Part shown: piece by piece, positions 37,244 to 45,773 of the stretch
Layout of the letters: each line of letters begins with the position of its first letter
How positions within the stretch are numbered: position 1 is the stretch's first letter
DNA from: Marinobacter fonticola
Lineage (GTDB): Bacteria; Pseudomonadota; Gammaproteobacteria; Pseudomonadales; Oleiphilaceae
Direction of reading: 5' to 3'
Length of the DNA stretch: 64,000 nucleotides
NCBI RefSeq assembly: GCF_008122265.1
Contig: NZ_CP043042.1
Span: forward strand, 3,596,001 to 3,660,000
Notes under the pieces: generated by a model
What the model was told of the DNA's origin: nothing
The model's input: the letters and a program-made list of their open reading frames with translations, nothing else
The model's database searches: none
Position numbers and translations under genes: made by a program

Positions 37244-37917
37244 CACTTGCCCTCCAGCGCGTCCAGGCTTGGCTTTAGCAGCGCCCGCGCCACATCGTGT
37301 GCCGCCTCCGCATCGCGGAATCGGATAGCCTCTAGCAAGTGTTCGTGATCCGCATGGGTGGGCTCCGGCAGGCTGACATCCTTCTCCGTTTGATGAATGG
37401 TCTTGCTAATGCTGGACGAGAAGTAGGTATAGAGCTCGATGAGCGCCTGATTGCGAGACGCTGCAACAATGGCTCGGTGGAACTGCTCGTCGTGCTGGAT
37501 TCGCGCGTCGATGTCGTCACCGGCGGCGGCGCGACGATCAAGCGCTGACTTCATGTCGGTCAGGTCCTGATCGCGCCTATGCTGCGCCGCCAGCCGCGCA
37601 GCTTCGGCTTCCAGCATCATGCGCACTTCCAGCTGATCGCGGAGTTCCGTTCGCTCGATGCGCCGGAACACCTCCCCGGCGTCGAGCATCGCCCGAACGT
37701 AGGTCCCGTCTCCCTGACGGGTTTCCAGAATACCGACGTGAACCAGTACACGAACGGCCTCGCGCACGGTGTTGCGGCTGACGCCGAGGTTCTCGGCCAA
37801 CGTCGCCTCGTTGGGGAGTCGTTCCCCGACACCCCAAACCCGTTGTTCGACCGCCTGCCGTAAGTCTTCAATTGCCGATTCGACCAATGAGCCACGCTTG
37901 ATTTTCTGCAATGACAT
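37243..37917 (-). CDS. FadR-type GntR family transcriptional regulator
   Basis: A 224-residue regulator. The winged helix (residues about 10-75) has LPNEATLAENLGVSRNTVRE and VRVLVHVGILETRQGDGTYV. The C-terminal all-helical FCD domain has the expected metal-binding type acid/His residues (RIQHDEQFHRAIVAAS and HADHEHLLEAIR). Such regulators answer to small organic acids or sugars acids. ATG at 37917 is preferred over the TTG just before it. It heads a two-gene operon with the SBF-like transporter and probably controls it. Confidence 0.9.
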   Translation of the reverse strand: MSLQKIKRGSLVESAIEDLRQAVEQRVWGVGERLPNEATLAENLGVSRNTVREAVRVLVHVGILETRQGDGTYVRAMLDAGEVFRRIERTELRDQLEVRMMLEAEAARLAAQHRRDQDLTDMKSALDRRAAAGDDIDARIQHDEQFHRAIVAASRNQALIELYTYFSSSISKTIHQTEKDVSLPEPTHADHEHLLEAIRFRDAEAAHDVARALLKPSLDALEGK

Positions 37918-38067
37918 CAACTTTCACCCAATCAACCAGTCATCCTATGAATTTAATCGAAGTGGATTGGAATGCCAAGAGCGAAGTAGCCCGATGAGCA
38001 GGTACGGCTGTGTATCCGAGAGTCCCGGGAAGACCCGTCCATCGATAACCGTTAAACTGGGCTATAC

Positions 38068-38454
38068 ATGCAAGGCGAAGACACCGAAACCATGAGCCCC
38101 AGCCTGATTGGATATCGTATTCTGACCTACACCAGCCTGGGGCTGGCCATTATCGGCATCGTGCTGCCACTGCTGCCGACCACCCCATTCGTGCTGCTGG
38201 CGGCGTGGTCAGCAGGGCGCAGTTCGCCGGAGTTCCGCCGCTGGCTCGAGAATCATCGCACGTTCGGGCCGATCATCGACAACTGGAGGACACGCCGCGC
38301 CGTACCATTGAGAGCTAAATGGTTGGCTTGCCTCATGCTAATGACCAGCTGGGGCATTCTGTTCGCTTCCGGAGCCTCGACATGGCTTTTAGCGGGACTG
38401 GCCATTTTCTTCTGCGGACTGCTCGTATTTCTTTTTACCCGGCCATCCTGCTGA
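38068..38454 (+). CDS. DUF454 (YbaN-like) inner membrane protein
   Basis: A small protein of 128 residues (120 if it starts at the Met at 38092). Three or four hydrophobic segments, with the family motif IGIVLPLLPTTPFVLLAAW, then SSPEFRRWLENHRTFGPIIDNWR. This is DUF454, found widely in gammaproteobacteria with no settled role; in E. coli ybaN lies near recombination and purine genes. Neither start has a good ribosome binding site. It stands alone; 12 bp after the stop begins a short MITE-like palindrome. Confidence 0.82.
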   Translation: MQGEDTETMSPSLIGYRILTYTSLGLAIIGIVLPLLPTTPFVLLAAWSAGRSSPEFRRWLENHRTFGPIIDNWRTRRAVPLRAKWLACLMLMTSWGILFASGASTWLLAGLAIFFCGLLVFLFTRPSC

Positions 38455-38465
38455 ACTAACGAACA

Positions 38466-38513
38466 CTAGTGTACCGCGCAGTAGATCAGCGAATTAACCG
38501 CACGGCACACTAG
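38466..38513. repeat. 48-bp palindrome related to the MITE ends
   Basis: Arms CTAGTGTACCGCGC and GCACGGCACACTAG pair with two or three mismatches and carry TA at each end. The right arm read in reverse matches the end of the MITE at 5088 at 24 of 31 positions, including a shared 14-base core GGTTAATTCGCTGA. It lies between the convergent stops of the DUF454 and cti genes. Confidence 0.65.
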
Positions 38514-38523
38514 CTGCAGTCTA

Positions 38524-40923
38524 TTAGAGATTCTCGTACCGATTGACGTCAAAGATGCCCGCCTGAACGGGATCGGTCTCTTCCACGTAGGCCCGAAAGT
38601 CCGCTATCACCTCCCAGAACCTCGGATGAGTACGGCGGATGCCCCAACGGGAAGCCAGCGCGTGCAGATCCTCCGCCGTTTCAATAGCACGGAACGAAGC
38701 GACAAAGGCGTCAAGCTCCGCCAGCGGTATGTCAAAACTGAAGTTGGGATAGCTGCCCAGGGTGCCGTCGAGCACCGTGACGGTATCCTCCTCGGGTAAC
38801 AGCCGGCTATCTTCACCGAACATGAACGCCACGTTGGAGTGGGCGCGATTGTGGACCAGCGTATAGATCCAACGCTCGCTGCCGCTCGTCACACGCAGGA
38901 AAGTGACTTCAGGTAGCCGCTGGATGGCTGGCAACGTCGCGCCGGTTTCCGCGGCCAATGGTCGCAGCAACGCTTCTGCCCGGCGCTGACCTTCACTCAT
39001 CCCGGAACGGTCGCAAGAAGCGCCGGTGCAGCGATTCAGGGTATCCGGCGGGCCCATCACTTCGCTCGCGTGTTGCATCAGAAGCTGGGCGAACTGGCCC
39101 ATCACGGCCTGCTCGTCATGCGGATCGGTCGCAACGCCATAATCCATGGCCACCGGCGTGTGGGTGTCGAGATCGGTATAGGTAATCGCGTTCTTGATCT
39201 TGCCGGAGCCTTGATACCAGCGGTCGTAGATCGGTTGGCGAGCTTTAGCGGGAACGTAACGCAGGAAGTTGTGCTCGGCGCCATTGCGAATCAGATCGAA
39301 ATAGAGCCGCGTCTGGGCCTGATGCGACACACTGCCGAACACGTTGAAGTTCACCACCAATTCGTAATAGGTCCGTTCCAACAGCGGGTAGTCCATGACC
39401 CAGATCGTGCGCGGCACCTGCCCATGCAGTCCGCGCCGCACCGACGCGCTGTCGTGATGGCGGAAGATCGTCAGCAACGCATCCCGGTTCCAATTATCGC
39501 CATCCCAGAGTTCGTCGACAGTGGCGCCGCCCGTCTTGCGCTCGGCATAATATTTCTCGCGTATTTTGAGGTAGTCGTTGCGATTGCCTTTGTAGCCCAA
39601 CCATTCGGGGCTCAACGCAAGGATATCGCTGTCCTGCCCCGGCAAGCCCAGCAGCGGCGTGACCTTATCGCGATAAGTCGCGTCGTTGACGTAGGCTTCC
39701 TGCCGAGGATCCTCGAACAGTGTCCAGAATTGGTCGCGAATCACATCGGTGGCAATCTGGCCACGACAGACCGGCCCGCGGATAAAGTTTCGGACAAAGT
39801 ATTCGGCATCGTCGAGCATGAACTGATAGCGGGATTTTGCGGGAATGGCGGCGAACGTCTCGAATGGATTGGATCGTTCGTGGTAACCGTAGCCCGGCAT
39901 TTCCCGGACCTGCCAATCCGGTTCGAAAAATAGCGACTGGTAGCGCTGCATGCGCGTGTCACCGAGGGCATAGGTGATGTGGGTCTTGTCGACAATAGTG
40001 CGCGTCACCGGCTGCAGCCGGTAGTAGAAACGCCCGTCGGGATCTTCGTTCGGCCTCACCGTGGCCACCGGCAGAATGCGCTCGCCAGGCGGCGTCCAGG
40101 ACCGGACCAATTCGTAGAACCGACGACCGTCGATATCCGGAAAATGAAGGTGGGCCGCGAACAGGTGCTCGAATAGATAGCGAGACACCAGTTGCTCACG
40201 CTGTCCGGATTGGTTGAAGAACGTTTCCCACCGCTTTACAGCCCCTCGTTCCGCATTGCCGGGCGTGTAGTCCGCGGGCTGGGTCACGGCGCCTTCGGCG
40301 ATCCAGGTACTCAGCGTGTGGTATTCCACGTCTGTCAGGCCGGTCGTCGCGAACGGCATGCCGCCATGGGGGTTAGCCTCGGCATAATCCGCAAAGGCGG
40401 GTAGCGCCGGACAACTCTGTGGCCGGCCGATACCAATAACGACATCGTCCGGAAGCCGGCTGTTGGCCGGTAATGGGTGCTGGCGGCCCAGCTCGATCAT
40501 TTGGAACAGCATGGAAGTGTCCCGTGCATCCAGGGCACCTTCGACATTACCGTGCAGCACCGAGAAAAAGCCCTTCTCGCGCCAACCCGCAGCGTTGACC
40601 GCATCGACGCCCAAGCGTGTGGGCATCATGTCCTCCAGGCGGCTACCGTCATAGACCGGCAGCGGCGAAGCGCCCCGTTCGACACCCTCGGCGCTGGTCA
40701 GCTTGAGTTGGCAAGGTGCGTCGTAACAGCCATGGCAAGCCACGCATTTGGCTTCGAAGATAGGCCGTATATCGCTCTGGTAATCATACGACTGGTTTAA
40801 AGCCACGATAGGCTGCGGTTTGTCGTAGGTCGGCACCTGGCTGCAGGCGTAAACGACGAGAATACACATCAGAACCAGCACAGCGGCCTGGAGCGGACGA
40901 CGACGTCGGTCGGATTTGACCAT
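38524..40923 (-). CDS. cti: Fatty acid cis/trans isomerase
   Basis: A 799-residue periplasmic enzyme that turns cis-unsaturated fatty acids of membrane phospholipids into trans isomers, a fast defence against solvents, heat and salt stress. An N-terminal hydrophobic segment (residues 11-27, VLVLMCILVVYAC) acts as signal or anchor. The cytochrome c-type heme site CVACHG is at residues 60-65, as in Pseudomonas Cti. Family segments include LPVYDGSRLEDMMPTRLG and WIYTLVHNRAHSNVAFMFGE. Full length. AAGGA precedes the ATG. A palindrome with TATAAT in its loop lies about 75 bp upstream and probably forms its promoter. Confidence 0.95.
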   Translation of the reverse strand: MVKSDRRRRPLQAAVLVLMCILVVYACSQVPTYDKPQPIVALNQSYDYQSDIRPIFEAKCVACHGCYDAPCQLKLTSAEGVERGASPLPVYDGSRLEDMMPTRLGVDAVNAAGWREKGFFSVLHGNVEGALDARDTSMLFQMIELGRQHPLPANSRLPDDVVIGIGRPQSCPALPAFADYAEANPHGGMPFATTGLTDVEYHTLSTWIAEGAVTQPADYTPGNAERGAVKRWETFFNQSGQREQLVSRYLFEHLFAAHLHFPDIDGRRFYELVRSWTPPGERILPVATVRPNEDPDGRFYYRLQPVTRTIVDKTHITYALGDTRMQRYQSLFFEPDWQVREMPGYGYHERSNPFETFAAIPAKSRYQFMLDDAEYFVRNFIRGPVCRGQIATDVIRDQFWTLFEDPRQEAYVNDATYRDKVTPLLGLPGQDSDILALSPEWLGYKGNRNDYLKIREKYYAERKTGGATVDELWDGDNWNRDALLTIFRHHDSASVRRGLHGQVPRTIWVMDYPLLERTYYELVVNFNVFGSVSHQAQTRLYFDLIRNGAEHNFLRYVPAKARQPIYDRWYQGSGKIKNAITYTDLDTHTPVAMDYGVATDPHDEQAVMGQFAQLLMQHASEVMGPPDTLNRCTGASCDRSGMSEGQRRAEALLRPLAAETGATLPAIQRLPEVTFLRVTSGSERWIYTLVHNRAHSNVAFMFGEDSRLLPEEDTVTVLDGTLGSYPNFSFDIPLAELDAFVASFRAIETAEDLHALASRWGIRRTHPRFWEVIADFRAYVEETDPVQAGIFDVNRYENL

Positions 40924-40982
40924 TAAGACATCCTTTTCGACAGAAGCGGAAGCGGTACTCGGCCGACAGTTACGTGCCGGCG

Positions 40983-41014
40983 CCGCAAAGCGCCCATTAT
41001 AAGGCGTTTTGCGG
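40983..41014 (-). promoter_or_regulatory. cti promoter inside a palindrome
   Basis: Arms CCGCAAAGCGCC (40983-40994) and GGCGTTTTGCGG (41003-41014) pair with one mismatch around eight bases. On the minus strand the loop and its edge read TATAAT, a consensus -10 box; the start would lie near 40989. The -35 region is poor, so an activator may be needed or a repressor may sit on the -10. Confidence 0.5.
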
Positions 41015-41117
41015 GCGCACGTAGGGCCGCTTCATTACGGTTCAGTCCGTTATCGCGGCGCCATCCACGAGTCGCAAAGTGGTCATCACGTTCAGGTTCA
41101 CGTTCAGGTAAACAGGG

Positions 41118-42530
41118 TCAGCCTGGCGACGGCGTCCTGCGAGCAAACAGCATGGCGACGAAACCCAGAAAGACCAGCCCCGCCAGCGCATAAACGCCCG
41201 CATGAAGCCCGGCCACACCGCCGCCGGCCAAGTGCCATGCCAGGGCCGCTATTGCCGGTCCGATGGTGGATCCGAGCATCCGTGCGACACCGGCCAGGCC
41301 ACTTGACGTGCCCATCTGGCCCGCCGGCGAAGCCTGTAACATCGCAGCCATGACGGGCGCATTGAATACTGCCATCCCCGCCCCTGTGGCCGCCGAGGTC
41401 AACACCAGCTCTATCACGGTGGCATCCGCGTCGAGCGTCGCCATGGTCAGCACGCCGAGGGTGGTCAGCGCAGCACCGACGGTCGCAATGGTGGCCGCGC
41501 CGAAACGGTCGGCCAGCGTTCCCGCCACGGGTGAAATCAGCGCGGCAATACTGACAAAACCCAGCATGGCGTAACTCAGGGTTTCCGGGCCTTGGCCCAG
41601 CACGTCATTGACGAAAAACGGCAGGGAAAAGGACATCAGACCAATAATGCCGGCGACCAGCGTCAACGCCAGTGCGGCCAAACCAAAGGAGCGGTGCTTG
41701 AGCAGCCGCACAACTGGCTGGGAGGTTCGCAACCGGCACCAGACCCCCACCGCCAGACCCGCATACATCAGCAAGCCAAGCGAGGTAGCGCCGAACCCCG
41801 AGCTTCCCTCGAGGACAAGCATCAGGGCCGTCATCGCGCTTCCGATCAATAGCGTATCGCGCAGCATACCCCAGGTGGGTAACGGCAGAAGCGGCTTCGA
41901 AGCATGGGCATCCGCCGGCGGCAGGACGCGGTAGCCCAGCAACAGCACGACGAGCAGCAGCGGCATCTTGACCAGAAACACCGCCCGCCAGCCCCACAGA
42001 TCAGCAACGAAACCGCCCAGGGGAGCCAACCCCACACTGCCTAGCATCATGATGGTGGCCACAATACTGATCGCCCGCCCGCGCTCCGCAGCACGAACGG
42101 TTTGGGAGATGACCGGCATATAGACCGTCAGGTAGAGCGCCGCCGCCAGGCCTTGCAGAACCCGGCCCAGCATCAGCAGCTCAAAGGAGGGTGCCCACGC
42201 CGAAATCAGACTAGTGAGCCCTACCGCCAGCAGCGAGACGAGGAACACCAGCCGGGTGTCGGCCTGATCGGCCCAGCGGCCCGCGGGAATAGCCAGGGCG
42301 ACGAGCGGCACGGTGTAGGCCAGCAGAACCCAAGCGGTTGCGGTAGAGCGAATCCCCAGGTCACTGCTGATCAGCGGCAGGGCAAACGCCGATAACGTCA
42401 GCTCGCTGGCGATAACCAGGGTCGCCAGCGCCAGGGCGACCACCGACGCCCAGCTCGTGTGCCGAACGTCTTCCCGTATTGCCGTAACGTCCCTTTGCGA
42501 AGCGACGCCGACGGATTGTGCTGAAGTCAT
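41118..42530 (-). CDS. MFS efflux transporter under a SoxR box
   Basis: A 470-residue major facilitator with some 14 hydrophobic stretches. Motif A-like IPAGRWADQADTRLVF follows the second helix, and GRVLQGLAAALYLTVYMP and GLAPLGGFVADLWGWRAVF are typical of drug:proton antiporters. It should export redox-active or toxic compounds. The gene is divergent from a soxR pseudogene; a canonical SoxR box with promoter elements pointing toward this gene lies about 220 bp upstream. The long 5' leader is unusual. With soxR broken the pump is expected to be at its basal level. Confidence 0.88.
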   Translation of the reverse strand: MTSAQSVGVASQRDVTAIREDVRHTSWASVVALALATLVIASELTLSAFALPLISSDLGIRSTATAWVLLAYTVPLVALAIPAGRWADQADTRLVFLVSLLAVGLTSLISAWAPSFELLMLGRVLQGLAAALYLTVYMPVISQTVRAAERGRAISIVATIMMLGSVGLAPLGGFVADLWGWRAVFLVKMPLLLVVLLLGYRVLPPADAHASKPLLPLPTWGMLRDTLLIGSAMTALMLVLEGSSGFGATSLGLLMYAGLAVGVWCRLRTSQPVVRLLKHRSFGLAALALTLVAGIIGLMSFSLPFFVNDVLGQGPETLSYAMLGFVSIAALISPVAGTLADRFGAATIATVGAALTTLGVLTMATLDADATVIELVLTSAATGAGMAVFNAPVMAAMLQASPAGQMGTSSGLAGVARMLGSTIGPAIAALAWHLAGGGVAGLHAGVYALAGLVFLGFVAMLFARRTPSPG

Positions 42531-42747
42531 GCCATCTTCCTTGTGCTGACGAATATCCGGTTATGCCGATCAAGCGGACTCGCTCTAGGGCAGATTCTGA
42601 CGGGCATTGCGCGTAGCCAAGGCCCACCACCGTAAGCGATCGATCATACGTTTAGTGGCTGCTCAGCCATGACATTCTCCACTCGTGTTTACAGGAACCG
42701 AAGTGCTTGCCCGACCCTAAATGGATGCACCTCGGAAAGTGGAACTG

Positions 42748-42778
42748 AGCTTAAAACCTCAAGTAAACTTGAGGTCAA
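42748..42778 (-). promoter_or_regulatory. Intact SoxR box with 19-bp spacer promoter toward the MFS gene
   Basis: ACCTCAAGTAAACTTGAGGT (42756-42775) matches the known SoxR site of soxS at nearly every position. Read on the minus strand it has TTGACC as -35 (42778-42773), a 19-base spacer and TAAGCT as -10 (42753-42748). The overlong spacer is the hallmark of MerR-type promoters. Confidence 0.85.
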
Positions 42779-42802
42779 TTAAAAAGATCATTGGAAGAAA
42801 CG

Positions 42803-43175
42803 ATGGCAAAAATAGACGCAGCCAATATCCGCAAGCCTTTGTCCGTCGGCGAGCTAAGTCAGCGTAGCGGCGTCGCCGTATCGACCATCCACTTCTATGA
42901 ACATAAGGGACTGATCGGCAGTTGGCGCACCGAGGGCAACCAGCGACGTTTCCACCGGGACGTCTTGCGCCGGATCGCCGTTATCAAAGTCGCCCAGCGG
43001 CTGGGCATTCCCCTGTCGGAGATCGCTGAAGCCCTGGCTACCCTCCCGGAAGGCCGCACGGTAACCGCCAACGATTGGCAGCGGCTGTTTGTCTATCGAT
43101 GCCTGTAAGCTGCGCAATCCCCGGGACGACCTCGGTGACGAGGGACCGGGACCGAGGCTGCTGGATCCAGATTGA
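42803..43175 (+). pseudogene. soxR: soxR pseudogene with internal deletion and frameshift
   Basis: The N-terminal 95 residues are a normal Sox[41 protein letters not shown] and [19 protein letters not shown], ending NDWQRL. The frame then reads FVYRCL and stops at 43108. One base away, from 43086 to the TGA at 43173, a second frame encodes [20 protein letters not shown] and PGPRLLDPD, the standard SoxR C-terminus. The dimerisation helix and the first two of the four [2Fe-2S] cysteines are gone. Against E. coli SoxR about 29 residues are missing, a deletion of about 89 bp, with GCGGCTG at the junction. The 101-residue product could still bind DNA but not sense redox. The SoxR box is intact. 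Confidence 0.88.
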
Positions 43176-43273
43176 TCGCCGGCTCACGCTGCTTTGGCCA
43201 AGGGTGATCGAAAAGCCACTTCGCGATATGCTGATGCGCTGAAGTTCATGAACTTCCAATCGGGAGTATCGCT

Positions 43274-43936
43274 ATGAAAACCCTGAAAATAGATATCGTG
43301 TCCGATGTTGCCTGCCCGTGGTGCGCTATCGGTTACGCGCGCCTGAAGCAGGCAATGGACGACGTCAAAGACGAACTGACGTTCACCCTCGACTGGCACG
43401 CGTTCGAGCTCAACCCGGACATGCCGCTGGCTGGCGAGCCAATTCTCGAACACCTCAGCCGCAAGTACGGTCGCAGCGCCGCCGATATGGAGGCGACCCA
43501 GGCACAGATGATGGAGATCGCGCACAGCCTTGGCCTGAACTTCAGCAAGCTGCAGGAGCGCCACGCCCGCAACACGTTCGATGCTCATCGCCTGCTGAAA
43601 TGGGCAAAAACCGAAGACCGCCAGACCGAACTCAAGCTGGCCCTGTTCGAGGCCTATTTCGGCCGCGCGGAGAATGTTTCGGAGCAAGCAGTGCTACGGC
43701 GATGCGCTGAGGCCGTTGGGCTGGATGGCGATGCGGCTCAACGCGTACTGGATTCGGATGACTACGCCGTTGCCGTTCGCGCCGACGAAGAGCGCTATCA
43801 GCAAGCCGGCGTCACCGCCGTGCCCGCCTTTATCGTCAACCAGCGCTACCTGATCGCCGGAGCCCAGGAACCCCACACCCTCGTGCACACCTTTCGGGAG
43901 ATTGCCGAGGACCGGGTCGAGATATCGCCGGTATGA
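43274..43936 (+). CDS. DsbA-family oxidoreductase, FrnE type
   Basis: A 220-residue cytoplasmic thioredoxin-fold protein. The redox motif CPWC lies near residue 15 (VSDVACPWCAIGYARL), and the cis-proline loop is GVTAVPAFIVNQRYLIAGAQ. NTFDAHRLLKWAKTEDRQTE is typical of the FrnE/YwbO branch. No signal peptide. FrnE proteins act as disulfide isomerases or oxidoreductases in oxidative stress and secondary metabolism. It begins about 100 bp after the soxR pseudogene and may be part of an old oxidative stress locus. A weak hairpin (AGCCTGA with TCAGGCT, 43949-43976) follows the stop. Confidence 0.88.
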   Translation: MKTLKIDIVSDVACPWCAIGYARLKQAMDDVKDELTFTLDWHAFELNPDMPLAGEPILEHLSRKYGRSAADMEATQAQMMEIAHSLGLNFSKLQERHARNTFDAHRLLKWAKTEDRQTELKLALFEAYFGRAENVSEQAVLRRCAEAVGLDGDAAQRVLDSDDYAVAVRADEERYQQAGVTAVPAFIVNQRYLIAGAQEPHTLVHTFREIAEDRVEISPV

Positions 43937-44032
43937 TGCAGGGTGAGTAGCCTGAAGCCGTAACGGACCTCAGGCTGCTAGCTGCGCTGCTACCGGTTTG
44001 CGGTCAAGGCCTCACGGCCCCTCCGAAGCTGA

Positions 44033-44190
44033 AGAGGGTGTTGCAAAACTACTGCGCTCGGCCATGCGGCGTTGAAAATCCGCTCGTGCGCGAGTCCGAT
44101 CAAAATGCTCATTTACTACTAGTAAACTGCGCTTTTTCGCGGATTTCCGCCTTGCCTGGCTTTCGCTCGCTACGTTTTGCAACACCCTCT
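44033..44190. repeat. 158-bp MITE with 17-bp perfect terminal inverted repeats
   Basis: AGAGGGTGTTGCAAAAC at 44033-44049 and GTTTTGCAACACCCTCT at 44174-44190 are perfect inverted repeats, and an imperfect inverted match continues outward (CCGAAGCT and AGCTCCGG). The inside is non-coding and holds small palindromes such as TCGTGCGCGA and ACTACTAGTA. Such GAGGGTGTTGCAAAA ends are known from insertion sequences and their MITEs. No clear target duplication was found. It fills most of the gap between the FrnE-like and AraC genes. Confidence 0.75.
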
Positions 44191-44250
44191 GAAGCTCCGG
44201 CTACATTTAGTGCGGATAGTGCGGAAACCCGAGTGGATGGGAGAGGGCCC

Positions 44251-45231
44251 TCAGGCCGGCGCCGGCATCCACTGCTCCCCCCGCAACTTGATCACATCCG
44301 CGCGTGGCGGCGCGCCGAACAGGCGGCTGTACTCGCGGCTGAAATGGGACGGACTTTCGTAGCCCACCCGATAGCTCGCAGTGGCCGCCTCGAGGCCTTC
44401 CGAGAGCATCAATCGGCGAGCCTCATGCAACCGCAGTTTTTTCTGGAACTGCAACGGCGACATACGGGTGACCTGCTTGAAGGTGTGGAACAGCGCGGAT
44501 TCGCTCATGTTGACCTGTTCCGCCAGGTCCTTCACCCGCAGGCTCTCGGTATAACGATCCTTGAGCACTGCGATCACCCGTGAAACCCGGTGCACGGAGG
44601 AATCCGCCACCGCGAACTTGCGCATACGCGGGCCCATCTCGCCAATCAAGGCACGGTAGATGATTTCCCGTCGGGCCAGGGGCGCCAACACGGGGATATC
44701 GTGGGGCGCATCCAGCAGACTGGTCAGTCGATTGACCGCATCCAGCATGCCCTTGTCCATGTGCGCCAGGCACAGGCCGCAGGCACTTTCCGGACAGGCG
44801 TCGGCCTCCGGGTCGAACTTGAGCTGGCTACCCATCTCCAGCACCAGATTGCTGACCTCCTGCGGGTCGACCGTGATCTTCATCGCCAGGTAAGGCTCAT
44901 CGGGCGACGCGGTCACGATGCGACCCAGCACCGGGATATGCACGGAGGTCACCAGATAGGACAACGGCTCATAAACCAGCTCCCGGTCCCCGAAGTTCAC
45001 GGTTTTCTGGCCCTGGACGAGGAAGCACAGGGACGGGTCGTAAACCGAAGACACGCAACTGGTGGGCGAGTCGGAGCGAAAAATCTCCAGTCCCGGCACC
45101 GTTGTTTGCTGAATTTTCTGATCCTCCGACCAACGTTGCAGCGTTTGAGCCAACTGCAGGCGCGTGGCTTCGTGACTTTTTTCCAGAGTCGCCTGGTCGT
45201 CCATGGGGAAGCTGAGATTTCGTACTAGCAC
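44251..45231 (-). CDS. AraC family transcriptional regulator (AraC_N type)
   Basis: A 326-residue regulator. Residues about 30-190 are the AraC_N domain (PTSCVSSVYDPSLCFLVQGQ, then PVLGRIVTASPDEPYLAMKI), and residues 210-310 hold two helix-turn-helix motifs (RVKDLAEQVNMSESALFHTF and ATASYRVGYESPSHFSREYS). The start is GTG at 45231, chosen because AGGAG lies eight bases upstream; the frame extends ten codons further to a TTG. A middle Cys pair (CPESACGLCL) is of interest as a possible sensor. It is divergent from the tripartite RND operon 540 bp away and may control it; this is inference. Confidence 0.88.
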   Translation of the reverse strand: MLVRNLSFPMDDQATLEKSHEATRLQLAQTLQRWSEDQKIQQTTVPGLEIFRSDSPTSCVSSVYDPSLCFLVQGQKTVNFGDRELVYEPLSYLVTSVHIPVLGRIVTASPDEPYLAMKITVDPQEVSNLVLEMGSQLKFDPEADACPESACGLCLAHMDKGMLDAVNRLTSLLDAPHDIPVLAPLARREIIYRALIGEMGPRMRKFAVADSSVHRVSRVIAVLKDRYTESLRVKDLAEQVNMSESALFHTFKQVTRMSPLQFQKKLRLHEARRLMLSEGLEAATASYRVGYESPSHFSREYSRLFGAPPRADVIKLRGEQWMPAPA

Positions 45232-45773
45232 GGTCGCTCTCCTGCCGTTTGCTGCCGACAAAAACGGCCTTCAGTATACGCATGGACAAAAAAGCGTCAG
45301 CGTCTAAACACAGAATTTAGCAGGAATAGGCAATCACGTGACAGAAACGGGCAAACGGGATAGCCCTGCGCGTTTATCCCGTACTCTTTCTGTTTCAGCA
45401 ATCCGGATGCATCCAGGTGCGCCCTGACTTTTCCCCGCCTTCAAGAAAAGGCGGTGAGAGCCCTCATTGTCACATCCGTGCAATAGTGTGCAACCCTCTA
45501 TGGTTTTAGCCAGATCACTTTCATACCGCGCTGTATAAGCCCGAAGCCAGCCTCCGCCGCGGGTCCGCCACGTCCGCCCTACCACCAAAACTTCAAACCT
45601 CTGTAGAAATGGGCAATCTCCGCGCAGAAACCGGATACCGCCGGTTTGGCACCGGCCCTTACATTAGCCTCACGTCTTCGATGGAATTCATCCGACGCCA
45701 CGCCCATCGCCTGATTGCCCATATTCCTTCGGGGCGGCGATACGAATAACCGCTCGCGAGGAGAACGCGCTTC
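45232..45773. other. Divergent intergenic region, AraC regulator and RND operon
   Basis: No credible gene. It holds a direct repeat GTGCAA-TAGT-GTGCAA (45478-45493, 10-bp period) that would suit an AraC-type protein binding one DNA face, a small hairpin (CCGCCTT with AAGGCGG, about 45437-45454), and GAGGAG before the adaptor start at 45774. Confidence 0.4.

Noticed and set aside
45334..45588. An 84-codon open frame upstream of the RND operon
   Set aside because: No ribosome binding site, no recognisable family, and it covers probable regulatory DNA.
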